A stretch of 43,568 nt of DNA from Saprospiraceae bacterium (GTDB taxonomy: Bacteria > Bacteroidota > Bacteroidia > Chitinophagales > Saprospiraceae): NCBI GenBank assembly GCA_020629935.1, contig JAHDCJ010000028.1, positions 2,135-45,702 of the forward strand, written 5' to 3'. Below the pieces are notes generated by a model, which saw only the letters and a program-made list of their open reading frames with translations, searched no databases and was not told the origin of the DNA. The translations under genes were made by a program, and so were the position numbers. Shown one piece after another: positions 33,577 through 43,083 of this stretch. Position 1 is the first letter of the stretch. Each line of letters begins with the position of its first letter.

Positions 33577-34878
33577 ATGAATAAAACTACTAAAATAGCA
33601 ATATTAGGGGGAGGAGTATCTGGGTTAACTGTTGCCAATGAATTAATTAACAAACCCAATATAGAAGTCGATGTATATGAACAATCAGATTGCTTTGGTG
33701 GATTGAATAAAAGCCTACATATAGATGATTATGTTTTTGACATTGGTAGTTTTTTATATACAGACCAACATAATTTCATTAAAAACTTCCCTTTTCTAAA
33801 AGAACATTATCCCAAAATAAAAAGTAATCCCGTTTCAATACGTCCAAATTATACATTAGATAAATTCCCCTTAACGTTTAAAGGATATTATAAAAACTTT
33901 GGGTTATTTAATTTTATAAAAACGGGATGGAGTCTTCTTTATGCAAAATTAAGATATAGGAACCATAAAACACTACCCGCCTATTGTAAATACTTCTTAG
34001 GGTTTCAACTGTATGAAAAAAGTGGTTTAAAAAATTATATCGAGCGGTTGTATTGTTTGAATGATTATGAAGTAGATTTAGAATTTGCTAAGCAACGTAT
34101 GCAAGCCATAGAAAATCTTTCTCTTAGAAAATATATTTTTCAAAATTTAAAACAAAAGTCAAATTCTGTTGAAGAATACATTAAAAAATCAAAATTCGTA
34201 AGACCTATTGAAGGCTTTGGATTATCCTTTGATTTAATTCATAAACATTTAGTTAAACATGGAGTAAACGCATTATTAAATGCGAAAATTTCAAAAATCG
34301 AAAAGATAGATAATCAATTTATTATTCATTATAATGGTGACAAGAAAAAGAGGTATGACCGAATTGTTTCTACGATCCCTATTCCGGTTATCATGCGGCT
34401 TGCCAATCTTCCAATAGACTTTCATCCTAAAACCGTCAATTTATTTTCTATTTTTTTTACAGGAAATATAAAGATTGATTCTGATGTAATTTATAATTAT
34501 ACGAATGAAGCAGATTGGAAACGATTAATTGTGTTATCCAAATATTATGGGAAAAAGAACAACATGGATTATTTCACAGCAGAAATAACAACCAAGAAAT
34601 CGAATCCTGAAGATTTAGCGCAATTAGTTGAAAATTTTAAATCGCACATAAAAAAATTAAATATTTGTACGGGAGAAATTAACTTAATAGGACAACATCT
34701 TACAAAAAATGCTTATCCTGTTTTTTTAAAAGGTATGAATGCTAAAATACAAAAAGAGCGAAATAAAATATTTGACTTTGGAATTGACATTGTAGGTCGA
34801 CAAGGTAACTTTCAATATTTATCTTCCGATTCTTCTTCTAAATTAGCTAGAGAATTTGTACAAAAGAATTTTAATTAA
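33577..34878 (+). CDS. FAD-dependent oxidoreductase, amine-oxidase/UDP-galactopyranose-mutase-like fold
   Basis: A 433-residue flavoprotein with the dinucleotide-binding motif IAILGGGVSGLTVA (residues 7-20), the acidic end of beta-2 at VDVYEQSD, and the following CFGGLNKS loop that places FAD in NAD_binding_8/amino-oxidase proteins. A conserved RIVSTIPIPVI segment matches the second FAD-binding part. The family includes protoporphyrinogen oxidase and UDP-galactopyranose mutase, but I see no clear mutase signature, so a redox or ring-contraction step on a sugar is possible yet unproven. A 65-bp gap without a clear promoter precedes it. Confidence 0.75.
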   Translation: MNKTTKIAILGGGVSGLTVANELINKPNIEVDVYEQSDCFGGLNKSLHIDDYVFDIGSFLYTDQHNFIKNFPFLKEHYPKIKSNPVSIRPNYTLDKFPLTFKGYYKNFGLFNFIKTGWSLLYAKLRYRNHKTLPAYCKYFLGFQLYEKSGLKNYIERLYCLNDYEVDLEFAKQRMQAIENLSLRKYIFQNLKQKSNSVEEYIKKSKFVRPIEGFGLSFDLIHKHLVKHGVNALLNAKISKIEKIDNQFIIHYNGDKKKRYDRIVSTIPIPVIMRLANLPIDFHPKTVNLFSIFFTGNIKIDSDVIYNYTNEADWKRLIVLSKYYGKKNNMDYFTAEITTKKSNPEDLAQLVENFKSHIKKLNICTGEINLIGQHLTKNAYPVFLKGMNAKIQKERNKIFDFGIDIVGRQGNFQYLSSDSSSKLAREFVQKNFN

Positions 34879-34895
34879 TTTAAATCTATTGCCAA

Positions 34896-36059
34896 TTGAG
34901 AATTAGCTTTATTGCTGGAGGTATTTTCCCCTATGTTTTAGGAGGCATGCAAAAACATTCATACTATTTATGTAAGTTTTTAGCACAACGAAAAATTCAT
35001 ATTGACTTATATCATACTAATTGGCAAACAAAATATGATATTTCAACCCTAGAGTTTTTTACAGCAGAAGAGAAAAAGTATATCTCATCTATTGTAATTC
35101 CTTATCCTGAGACCAAAAGTAAGCTTCCTGGCCATTATCTACGTGAACAATTGGAATTTTCGAATCGAATATTGGAGGCATATAAGAAACGACCACCTAC
35201 AGACTTTATTTATACTAAAGGATTAGCAGGATGGGCCTTTTTAAAAGCAAAAGAGAAAGGGATGCATTTCCCTCCCATTGCCAATAAATCGCATGGATAT
35301 GAAATGTATCAAAAAGCGCCAAATTTAAAAACCAAGTTGCAACATTTCATGTTGCGCCCCGTTTTCAAGTTTAATACGTTAAAAAACGATTATATTTTTT
35401 CTTACGGAGGAAAAATCACTTCAATTATTAAATCCTTAGGTTTTCCAAATCACCGTATTATAGAAATTCCTACAGGCATTGAACGTGAATGGATCACCAC
35501 CTCCCCTTTATCATCAAATGACATCCGATCTTTTGTATTTCTTGGACGGTTTGAGCGAAGAAAAGGGATTCAAGAACTGCAAAGGGTCTTGAAAAAGATG
35601 ATTCCTTCCAATGATTTTATTTGTCATTTTGTAGGGCCCATCCCCAAAGACAAACAAATAAAAAGTCCATCTATAAAATATCATGGAAAAGTAACTGATA
35701 TAAAGAAACTTCAATCCATTCTTCAAGGAGCGGACGTCATGATATGTCCTAGTTATGCAGAAGGAATGCCTAATGTTATTCTTGAAGGTATGGCTTCTGG
35801 CTTAGCCGTTATAGCAACAGACGTTGGTGCATGTAATTTTCAAGTGGATGAAAAAAACGGTTGGTTAATAAGTCCTGGAAATACTAAAGAATTGGAGCAA
35901 GCGATTAGAAGCGCACGCTCAATTTCAAAAGAAGAACTACTAGAGTTTAAACAAAACTCCATTAAAAGAGTGGAGCAACAATTTCTTTGGAAGAATATTG
36001 CAGCAAAAACAATTAATCAAATGAATCGAATATTAGATTCTAATATAGAATTAGATTGA
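34896..36059 (+). CDS. Glycosyltransferase family 4
   Basis: A 387-residue GT-B enzyme beginning RISFIAGGIFPYVLGGMQKH, with FLGRFERRKGIQEL in the C-terminal domain and the CPSYAEGMPNVILEGMASGL donor-binding block. The start is TTG at 34896, 17 bp after the flavoprotein stop; the N-terminal beta strand begins immediately after it, so little sequence is missing. Its stop overlaps the next gene by 4 bp (TTGA). Specificity unknown. Confidence 0.88.
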   Translation: MRISFIAGGIFPYVLGGMQKHSYYLCKFLAQRKIHIDLYHTNWQTKYDISTLEFFTAEEKKYISSIVIPYPETKSKLPGHYLREQLEFSNRILEAYKKRPPTDFIYTKGLAGWAFLKAKEKGMHFPPIANKSHGYEMYQKAPNLKTKLQHFMLRPVFKFNTLKNDYIFSYGGKITSIIKSLGFPNHRIIEIPTGIEREWITTSPLSSNDIRSFVFLGRFERRKGIQELQRVLKKMIPSNDFICHFVGPIPKDKQIKSPSIKYHGKVTDIKKLQSILQGADVMICPSYAEGMPNVILEGMASGLAVIATDVGACNFQVDEKNGWLISPGNTKELEQAIRSARSISKEELLEFKQNSIKRVEQQFLWKNIAAKTINQMNRILDSNIELD

Positions 36060-37426
36060 ATTTTTTAGACCCATTTAAGGCCTTTTTTAATGAAAACGGA
36101 ATACTCCTGTTCATTATTCTTATTGTTTTTGTAACAGGGATTATATCTTCAGTCATTCCTTTCATTGTAGTATTCATTACACTTATCATTCTTAGACAAA
36201 ACAATCAAAGAGAAACCATGCTTTTTCTCTTTATGATTATTTTAATCTTAAGTGATAATAAAGGAGCTATCATTTCCTACTTTAAGCCGCTGCGTACGCT
36301 GGTAGTATTGGTATTAACAGCCTTCACCGTAATGGATTTCATGAGTGGTAGGTATAAGTACAATTCCAAATTAAATCTCCTCATTCCCTTCTTTATTTGT
36401 TGTGTCATTGGTATGTCTACCTCTCCGAATTTTAATGCCGCAATGCCCCGTACAGTTTCCTATTTATTTGTCCCCTTAATTGCCTACAATTATATTAAGG
36501 ATTTACTGCTAAGAAAGAAATACAAATTACTCTTAAATATTATTACATTTGGCAATATTATTTGTCTTGTTAGTCTATTTTATATTAAATTTTTTCCACA
36601 ATACGCGATATACTATCTTACAGACGATAATGTACGAGTAATGGGAATTTTTGGCAATCCAAACGGATTGGGTATGTACGCCATGTTTTTATTTACCTTG
36701 GTTGTTTTTGTGGATAAATACTCTAATGTCATGCCCAAAAGTTATGCTCGATTTACCTTTGGGCTTTTACTATTTATTTTAATTTTGTCTGGATCAAGGA
36801 CTTCTTTGGGTAGTGTCGTATTCTTTTGGGGATTATTTTTCACTTTAACGCGAAGCGGATTCTTACGATCGTTTATTTTATACTTCATCATTCCCCTCGG
36901 CACTTCTGTAGTACTTATTCTTGGCATCAAAAATATTATTGCTGAATTTGGTCTTAGTTCTCGACTTAGGGTTAGTAGTTTAGACGACATGGGCGGAAGG
37001 TATTATGCCTGGATGTGGGGCTATGCACAAGTGCCTAAAAATTTATATTTTGGACAAGGCCTAAATTATGATAGTTATGTATACCAAGAAAATATTCCTT
37101 GGTCATTCCGAAGAATCAATAGAGGATGGAATGCTGCCTTTAGTGGGGTACTTGCTATTCTATTAGATGCAGGTGTAGTAGGAATGCTTTGTATGATATT
37201 TTTTATCATTTATACATTCAAAAAGTTTAGGATAAAACAGTTCTTTTATCCAATGCTTATAGTCGTTGTACTATCTTCCGTTTTTGAATCTTGGATTGTA
37301 GCATCCTTAAATCCTGTAATGATTCTATTTTATACTATTTTAATGACCTTTATTTATCTTCCTGAATTCAAAAGAAAAAAATCAATTATAAGGAATATAC
37401 CTTCTTCTATTCCGAAATTAAACTAA
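36056..37426 (+). CDS. O-antigen ligase/polymerase-like membrane protein (Wzy/WaaL family)
   Basis: A 456-residue protein with about ten to twelve hydrophobic segments and one larger extracytoplasmic loop (about 300-365), the topology of Wzy polymerases and WaaL ligases. The GIFGNPNGLGMYAMFLFTL region (shown here in part) and SGSRTSLGS are typical of the Wzy_C/O-antigen ligase family. The start is TTG within a TTGA overlap. Because the chains appear to be ABC-exported and no Wzx flippase is visible, a ligase that joins the exported glycan to a lipid or another acceptor is more likely than a Wzy polymerase, but the sequence cannot decide. Confidence 0.8.
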   Translation: MNFLDPFKAFFNENGILLFIILIVFVTGIISSVIPFIVVFITLIILRQNNQRETMLFLFMIILILSDNKGAIISYFKPLRTLVVLVLTAFTVMDFMSGRYKYNSKLNLLIPFFICCVIGMSTSPNFNAAMPRTVSYLFVPLIAYNYIKDLLLRKKYKLLLNIITFGNIICLVSLFYIKFFPQYAIYYLTDDNVRVMGIFGNPNGLGMYAMFLFTLVVFVDKYSNVMPKSYARFTFGLLLFILILSGSRTSLGSVVFFWGLFFTLTRSGFLRSFILYFIIPLGTSVVLILGIKNIIAEFGLSSRLRVSSLDDMGGRYYAWMWGYAQVPKNLYFGQGLNYDSYVYQENIPWSFRRINRGWNAAFSGVLAILLDAGVVGMLCMIFFIIYTFKKFRIKQFFYPMLIVVVLSSVFESWIVASLNPVMILFYTILMTFIYLPEFKRKKSIIRNIPSSIPKLN

Positions 37427-37433
37427 AATTGAA

Positions 37434-38369
37434 ATGAGAAAAATTTTAATCACTGGCGGTGCTGGTAATGTTGGTGGAAGCCTAGCTTCTCGCTTAGTAG
37501 AAAACCCAGACAATTATGTAGTAATTGTAGATAATTTATTAACAGGCTCTATGGATAAGCTTCCTCCTAAATCATCTACCAACTGGTGTTTTATTAAGGC
37601 TGATGTTAATGATATGGAAGACTTAAGCCCAATAATGGTTACGCATAAATTTGATTATGTATTTCATTACGCTGCTGTAGTAGGAGTACTTCGTACCTTA
37701 GAGAACCCACTTCTTGTACTAAAAGATATTGATGGAATAAAAAACATTTTAAATCTTTGCAAAAATACGGGCGTAAAAAGAATCTATTATTCGTCATCTT
37801 CTGAAGTTTATGGAGAGCCTTTTGAAATTCCACAAAATGAAAATACAACTCCTCTAAACTCTAGACTACCCTATGCCATAGTCAAAAATATATCCGAGGC
37901 TTTTGTAAAATCTTATCATCAAGAATTTGGAATTGAATACGTAATTTTTAGATTTTTTAATACTTATGGTCCAAAACAAAGTGAAGATTTTGTTTTACCT
38001 AAATTTTTGAAGTTGGCTCAACAAAACAAAGACATTACTATTTATGGTGATGGTAGTCAAACACGTACCTTTTGTTATATCACCGATAATTTAGATTTAA
38101 CCGAAGCCACATTAAGAGATGACTTTGAACCTAATCAAACCATAAATGTAGGAAGTGATTTTGAAATATCAATTTTAGAATTAACTAAATTGATTATCGA
38201 GAAAACGAATTCTAATTCGAAAATGATTCATCTTCCTCCTTTAAAAGAAGGAGATATGACTCGAAGAAAACCTGATATTTCTAAAATGAAAAATATCTTA
38301 AACCGAGATTTAATTTCTTTGGAAGAAGGAATAGAGAAAGTCTTATCATACTATTCATCTCTCAAGTAA
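37434..38369 (+). CDS. NAD-dependent epimerase/dehydratase
   Basis: A 311-residue extended SDR with GGAGNVG at residues 8-14, SSSEVYG at 121-127 and catalytic Y147-xxx-K151. The SSSEVYGEP pattern and RFFNTYGPKQ resemble the UDP-xylose synthase/UDP-glucuronate decarboxylase branch, but other nucleotide-sugar SDRs share them, so the substrate is left open. It starts 7 bp after the membrane protein and is followed 20 bp later by a glycosyltransferase gene. Confidence 0.8.
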   Translation: MRKILITGGAGNVGGSLASRLVENPDNYVVIVDNLLTGSMDKLPPKSSTNWCFIKADVNDMEDLSPIMVTHKFDYVFHYAAVVGVLRTLENPLLVLKDIDGIKNILNLCKNTGVKRIYYSSSSEVYGEPFEIPQNENTTPLNSRLPYAIVKNISEAFVKSYHQEFGIEYVIFRFFNTYGPKQSEDFVLPKFLKLAQQNKDITIYGDGSQTRTFCYITDNLDLTEATLRDDFEPNQTINVGSDFEISILELTKLIIEKTNSNSKMIHLPPLKEGDMTRRKPDISKMKNILNRDLISLEEGIEKVLSYYSSLK

Positions 38370-38389
38370 ACTATAATGAACTTTAAATA

Positions 38390-39454
38390 ATGGAAAAAAA
38401 AGTTTTCTTATTTCTTTATACTCGTTTTGCAGGTTATTTTTATACTTGCGTAGAACAATTAGTCGCCACAGAATCTGTAAAAGTAATTGTAATAGCAAAC
38501 CCTCCTGCAAATAATGCCCCTTTTAAGTTTCCTAAAAATCCAAATATAGAAATACATTCCATTGAGCAATTTAAACAAAATGATCTTCTTGATTTTTCCA
38601 TTAAACAAAACCCCGATTTAATATATATAGCAGGTTGGAAAAATCCTACATATCGTAAGATTGCTAAACATTTTAAAAAGAAGAATGTATCCACGGTTTT
38701 AGGAATGGACAACCAATGGAAAGGAACACTAAAACAAAAATTCTTTACCCTGTTTGCCCCTTTTTACCTACAAACCTTTTTTTCTAACATATGGGTTCCT
38801 GGAATTTATCAATTTGAATATGCCAGACGATTGGGTTTCAAAAAACATCAAATATCAACAGGCCTATACACTGCGAATGTAGATCGTTATCATTCGATAT
38901 ATAAAAAACGAAATGAAATCGTTTCATCCTATCCTAAAGTCTTTCTGTTTATTGGTAATATGTGGAAAGATAAGGGCGTAAATGAGTTAATTCATGGTTT
39001 TTTAGAATTAAAAAAAGAAGAACCTAATGATTGGAAACTCACATTAATTGGAGGAGGCCCCTTAGTCGATAGCTTCAAAGATAAACATGAAGATATTGCA
39101 GTTAAGGGTTTCATACAACCGGATGAATTACCTGAAAACATAATTAATGCAGGAGCGTTTTGTTTACCTAGTTACCATGACGCTTGGGGAGTCGTTATCC
39201 ATGAAGCCGCCGCCGCAGGATTACCTATTATTTGTACCGATGTTTGTGGTGCTCAACCTGCATTTCTTATCAACAATTATAATGGCTATTCTTGTGAAAT
39301 AAAAAACAAATCTTCGGTAAAAAAAGCAATGAAAAATATAATGCGTTTAAGTGAAGACGAATTGAAAACCATGTCAAAAAGATCTTATGAAAGATCTTTC
39401 GTTCATTCACCTAATCAATGGGTTGCTACAATAATGAATATCCATGCTTCCTAA
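38390..39454 (+). CDS. Glycosyltransferase family 4
   Basis: A 354-residue GT-B enzyme. VFLFIGNMWKDKGVNELI marks the start of the donor-binding domain, and PSYHDAWGVVIHEAAAAGLP is the E-x7-E type block. The N-terminal half is shorter than in most GT4 proteins. It overlaps the next gene by 11 bp. Donor unknown. Confidence 0.85.
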   Translation: MEKKVFLFLYTRFAGYFYTCVEQLVATESVKVIVIANPPANNAPFKFPKNPNIEIHSIEQFKQNDLLDFSIKQNPDLIYIAGWKNPTYRKIAKHFKKKNVSTVLGMDNQWKGTLKQKFFTLFAPFYLQTFFSNIWVPGIYQFEYARRLGFKKHQISTGLYTANVDRYHSIYKKRNEIVSSYPKVFLFIGNMWKDKGVNELIHGFLELKKEEPNDWKLTLIGGGPLVDSFKDKHEDIAVKGFIQPDELPENIINAGAFCLPSYHDAWGVVIHEAAAAGLPIICTDVCGAQPAFLINNYNGYSCEIKNKSSVKKAMKNIMRLSEDELKTMSKRSYERSFVHSPNQWVATIMNIHAS

Positions 39455-40595
39455 AAAAATTCTAGTGCTTGCAGAATGGTTTCCGCCAGGGTATAAGGCG
39501 GGAGGCCCAATTCGCTCTTGTGAAAACTTTAGCCAAGCCATGGCTGCATATTACGACATCTATGTAGTTACAACCAATACAGATTTTGGTTCTGATTTAC
39601 CTTATAAAGATATCGTATCTAATCAATGGATTTCGGTTGAATCCAATCTTTCCGTTATTTATTATTCGAAAAATCAAATTACTAAGGAAACCTTAAACCT
39701 TGTTATAGATGAAATCATGCCCGATTTCGTCTATTTAAATAGCTTATTCTCTTTTAACTTTGCTATCCTCCCACTTTTTAATCTTCGGAAAAGAACAAAA
39801 AACATTAAAGTTGTTCTTGCTCCAAGAGGTATGCTTCATCAAGGTGCCTTACAATTTAAAAAATTCAAGAAAAAAAGTTTTTTGACTTTGGCAAAAGCTT
39901 TGGGTTTATTTAAAAATGTTTCTTTTCAAGCAACGGACTTACAAGAAAAAAAAGATATTATTAAACATATAGGAAGCTCTAGTATTGTTGAAGTTGTACC
40001 TAACTTTCCAAGTCAAAAGATAAATACTTTTGAACAAATCAATAAAATCACTGGAAAGGTTAGATTAGTTTTTATTTCAAGAATATCTCCAAAGAAAAAT
40101 CTATTGTTCTTTTTACAATTATTAAAAGAAAGTAAATCAAAGATACAATTTGACATCTATGGGAATAAAGAAGACTTAGCCTATATAGAAAGCTGTCGAA
40201 AAGTGATCGAAAGCCTTCCCCAGCATGTGAAAGTAAATTTTAATGATGAAATTCCAAACCATCAAGTACTAAATACCTTAGCTCAATATCATTTGTTTAT
40301 TCTCCCCACTCATGGAGAAAATTTTGGCCATGCTATCTTTGAAGCATTTCAAGCTGGGCGGCCTGTCTTAATCAGTGACCAAACACCTTGGAGAGATTTA
40401 GAATCAAAAAAAATTGGCTGGGATGTCCCATTAAAAAAACCTAATCGATTTTTAGAGATCGTTGAAGATGTCGCTCAAATGAATCAGCAAGAGTGGTTGA
40501 CTATGGCAAAAAACAGTCATCTTTTTGCAAAAAAATATATAAATAACCCTCAGTTAATCAACGAATACATCAATTTATTTAGTAAAAATGGATAA
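39444..40595 (+). CDS. Glycosyltransferase family 4
   Basis: A 383-residue GT-B enzyme that begins ILVLAEWFPPGYKAGGPIRS, the typical acceptor-side loop of GT4 enzymes in exopolysaccharide clusters, with VFISRISPKKNLLFFLQLL and THGENFGHAIFEAFQAGRPV in the donor-binding half. It overlaps the upstream transferase by 11 bp and the WcaF-like gene by 8 bp, so the three are tightly coupled. Specificity unknown. Confidence 0.88.
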   Translation: MLPKKILVLAEWFPPGYKAGGPIRSCENFSQAMAAYYDIYVVTTNTDFGSDLPYKDIVSNQWISVESNLSVIYYSKNQITKETLNLVIDEIMPDFVYLNSLFSFNFAILPLFNLRKRTKNIKVVLAPRGMLHQGALQFKKFKKKSFLTLAKALGLFKNVSFQATDLQEKKDIIKHIGSSSIVEVVPNFPSQKINTFEQINKITGKVRLVFISRISPKKNLLFFLQLLKESKSKIQFDIYGNKEDLAYIESCRKVIESLPQHVKVNFNDEIPNHQVLNTLAQYHLFILPTHGENFGHAIFEAFQAGRPVLISDQTPWRDLESKKIGWDVPLKKPNRFLEIVEDVAQMNQQEWLTMAKNSHLFAKKYINNPQLINEYINLFSKNG

Positions 40596-41154
40596 ATCGA
40601 ATAAAAATCATGTTGACCACACTACATTTAATAATGATTGGTATGATGTTGGAGCACCAAAATTAAAACAAATACTTTGGTACTTTATTAATGTTTTATT
40701 TTTAAAGAGTGGATTAAACCCTGTATCAAAAATCAAAATATTCTTCCTTCGTTTGTTTGGTGCTAAAATAGGTAAAGGGGTTTTAATAAAACCATGTATA
40801 AACATAAAATACCCTTGGAAATTAGAAATTGGAGATCATTCTTGGATTGGCGAAAACGTTTGGATTGATAATTTAGCCAATGTTAAAATAGGAAAACATG
40901 TCTGCATCTCTCAAGGAGCATTTTTGCTAACTGGAAATCATAATTATAAAAAAACAACATTCGATCTAATGATTGGTGAAATAAATATAGAAGATGGCGT
41001 ATGGATAGGAGCAATGTCTACCGTTTGTCCTGGAATTTCTTGTGCTTCTCATGCCATCCTCTCTGTAAATTCGGTAGCAACAAAAGATTTAGACCCTTAT
41101 GAAATTTATCAAGGAAACCCTGCAATAAAAATAAGAAGCCGATCAATAAATTAA
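40588..41154 (+). CDS. wcaF: WcaF-like acetyltransferase
   Basis: A 188-residue hexapeptide-repeat acetyltransferase. The N-terminal helical segment (WYFINVLFLKSGLNP), LRLFGAKIGKGVLIKP, and the LTGNHNYKK histidine-containing loop correspond to WcaF of colanic acid synthesis; the closing block ends in YQGNPAIKIR. It is expected to O-acetylate a sugar, in WcaF a fucose of the repeat unit. The nearby gmd gene, a route to GDP-fucose, agrees with that. Acceptor identity here is inference. Confidence 0.85.
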   Translation: MDKSNKNHVDHTTFNNDWYDVGAPKLKQILWYFINVLFLKSGLNPVSKIKIFFLRLFGAKIGKGVLIKPCINIKYPWKLEIGDHSWIGENVWIDNLANVKIGKHVCISQGAFLLTGNHNYKKTTFDLMIGEINIEDGVWIGAMSTVCPGISCASHAILSVNSVATKDLDPYEIYQGNPAIKIRSRSIN

Positions 41155-41195
41155 TTTCATCTTTTACTTGTACCTTTACCTTATAAGGAAAGGAA

Positions 41196-41948
41196 ATGAA
41201 AGTCTCTATCATCACCGCAACATATAACAGTGAAAAAACAGTTCGAGATACGATTGAATGTATCTTAAACCAAACCTATAAAGATATAGAATATATCATT
41301 ATTGACGGTGACTCTAAAGATAACACCCTAAATATCGTAAAATCCTATGAAGGAAAGATTGATAAAATAATCTCTGAACCCGACAAAGGAATTTATGATG
41401 CCATGAATAAAGGAATTCAACAGGCCACTGGTGATATTATTGGTATCCTTAATTCTGATGATTTTTATGCTTCAAACTCCGTACTAGAAGAAGTAGTCCA
41501 AACACTAAAAGAAACCAACGCTGATACACTTTATGGCGATTTAGTGTATGTAAATCCTGAAAACACAAATAAAATTATTCGAAATTGGAAAGCAGGTAGT
41601 TTTTTGAAACAACGGTTTATCAAAGGTTGGATGCCTCCGCATCCTACATTCTTTGTTAGAAAAAATATTTATGCTCAATTCGGTACTTTTGATATCTCAT
41701 TTGGTATTTCGGCAGACTATGAATTAATGCTTCGATTTTTATACAAAAACAACATTAGTACTACTTACCTCCCAAAAATGTTAGTCAAAATGCGCGCAGG
41801 AGGAGAAAGTAATTTTAGCTTGCAAAATCGACTTCGAGCAAACAAAGAAGATCGAAAAGCTTGGAAAAGAAATGGCTTAAAACCTAAATTTTATACCATT
41901 TGGATGAAACCCATCCGAAAAATTGGTCAATTTTTTAATAAAAAATAA
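41196..41948 (+). CDS. Glycosyltransferase family 2 (WcaA-like)
   Basis: A 250-residue GT-A enzyme with VSIITATYNSEKTVRDTI, IIIDGDSKDNT, EPDKGIYDAMNKGI and the metal-binding LNSDD motif, then GWMPPHPTFFVRKN. This set is typical of the WcaA/WcaE-like GT2 group. An AAGGAAAGG stretch directly before the ATG resembles a Shine-Dalgarno, which is unusual among the genes of this window. It precedes gmd by 20 bp. Donor unknown. Confidence 0.88.
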   Translation: MKVSIITATYNSEKTVRDTIECILNQTYKDIEYIIIDGDSKDNTLNIVKSYEGKIDKIISEPDKGIYDAMNKGIQQATGDIIGILNSDDFYASNSVLEEVVQTLKETNADTLYGDLVYVNPENTNKIIRNWKAGSFLKQRFIKGWMPPHPTFFVRKNIYAQFGTFDISFGISADYELMLRFLYKNNISTTYLPKMLVKMRAGGESNFSLQNRLRANKEDRKAWKRNGLKPKFYTIWMKPIRKIGQFFNKK

Positions 41949-41968
41949 AAATAGCTTAATAAAATTAT

Positions 41969-43072
41969 ATGAAAACAGCACTTATCACAGGAGTAACAGG
42001 ACAAGACGGCGCTTATTTAGCTGAGCTCCTTTTAAAAAAAGGATATACTGTTCATGGCATTAAACGAAGAAGCTCTTTGTTTAATACCAATCGTATCGAT
42101 CATCTTTATGAAGACCCTCATATTGATAATCGAAAATTCGTTTTGCATTATGGTGACCTTACGGACTCTACAAATATCATCCGTATCGTTCAAGAAGTAC
42201 AACCCGATGAAATTTACAACCTAGCGGCGATGTCGCATGTGCATGTAAGTTTTCAAACGCCCGAGTACACCGCCAATGTAGATGCTATGGGTACCCTCCG
42301 AATTTTAGAGGCCGTCCGTATTTTAGGATTGGAAAAAACGTGCCGAATTTATCAAGCGTCTACCTCTGAACTTTATGGAAAAGTTCAAGAAGTTCCACAA
42401 TCGGAAACTACTCCTTTTTATCCACGATCACCTTATGCAGTGGCTAAAATTTATGGTTTTTGGATTACTAAAAATTATAGAGAAGCGTATAATATGTACG
42501 CATGTAATGGCATTTTATTTAATCATGAAAGTCCTTTACGTGGCGAAACTTTTGTTACCCGAAAAATTACGCGTGCCGTAGCAAAAATCGGTTTAGGCAT
42601 GCAAGAAAAACTCTATCTCGGTAACCTCAATGCAAAACGTGATTGGGGACATGCTAAAGATTATGTAGAAGCCATGTGGCGTATCTTACAGCAAGAAGAA
42701 CCAGAAGATTTTGTAATCGCTACAGGAAAAACGACAGAAGTAAGAGATTTTGTAAAAATGGCTTTTGCAGAAATTGGCATTTCGCTCGAATTCAATGGAG
42801 AAGGGGAACAAGAAACAGCCGTAGTAAAATCTTGTGACAACCCCGAATTTCAATTGGAAATAGGTAAAGAAGTCGTAGCGGTTGATCCTCGGTATTTCCG
42901 ACCAACAGAAGTCGATTTACTTATAGGTGATCCAACAAAAGCAAACACGAAGCTAGGATGGAAACCGCAATATGATCTTCCGGCTTTAGTACAAGAAATG
43001 GTACAAGCTGATGTATCTACATTTAAAAAAGCACGCTACCTTAAAGAAGGTGGTTTTGCAGTTCGTTCTTAA
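41969..43072 (+). CDS. gmd: GDP-mannose 4,6-dehydratase
   Basis: A 367-residue SDR that converts GDP-mannose to GDP-4-keto-6-deoxymannose. It shows GVTGQDG at residues 8-14 (the GxxGQDG form is specific to Gmd), KRRSS at 32-36, STSELYG at 131-137 and catalytic Y156-xxx-K160, with [16 protein letters not shown] in the substrate-binding part. The product leads to GDP-fucose (via Fcl), GDP-rhamnose or GDP-perosamine; none of those downstream genes is in the window, although more genes follow to the right. It supports the fucosyltransferase call at 8080. Confidence 0.96.
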   Translation: MKTALITGVTGQDGAYLAELLLKKGYTVHGIKRRSSLFNTNRIDHLYEDPHIDNRKFVLHYGDLTDSTNIIRIVQEVQPDEIYNLAAMSHVHVSFQTPEYTANVDAMGTLRILEAVRILGLEKTCRIYQASTSELYGKVQEVPQSETTPFYPRSPYAVAKIYGFWITKNYREAYNMYACNGILFNHESPLRGETFVTRKITRAVAKIGLGMQEKLYLGNLNAKRDWGHAKDYVEAMWRILQQEEPEDFVIATGKTTEVRDFVKMAFAEIGISLEFNGEGEQETAVVKSCDNPEFQLEIGKEVVAVDPRYFRPTEVDLLIGDPTKANTKLGWKPQYDLPALVQEMVQADVSTFKKARYLKEGGFAVRS

Positions 43073-43083
43073 AAATTGAACAC

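Noticed and set aside
33524-33580. An 18-codon ORF whose stop overlaps the start of the flavoprotein gene (ATGA), possibly a leader peptide
   Set aside because: Very short, A+T-rich, with no hairpin or repeated codon pattern; chance is a sufficient explanation.
36056-37426. Wzx flippase
   Set aside because: Topology with one larger extracytoplasmic loop and the Wzy/ligase-type motifs differ from the regular 12-14 helix MATE-like Wzx pattern.
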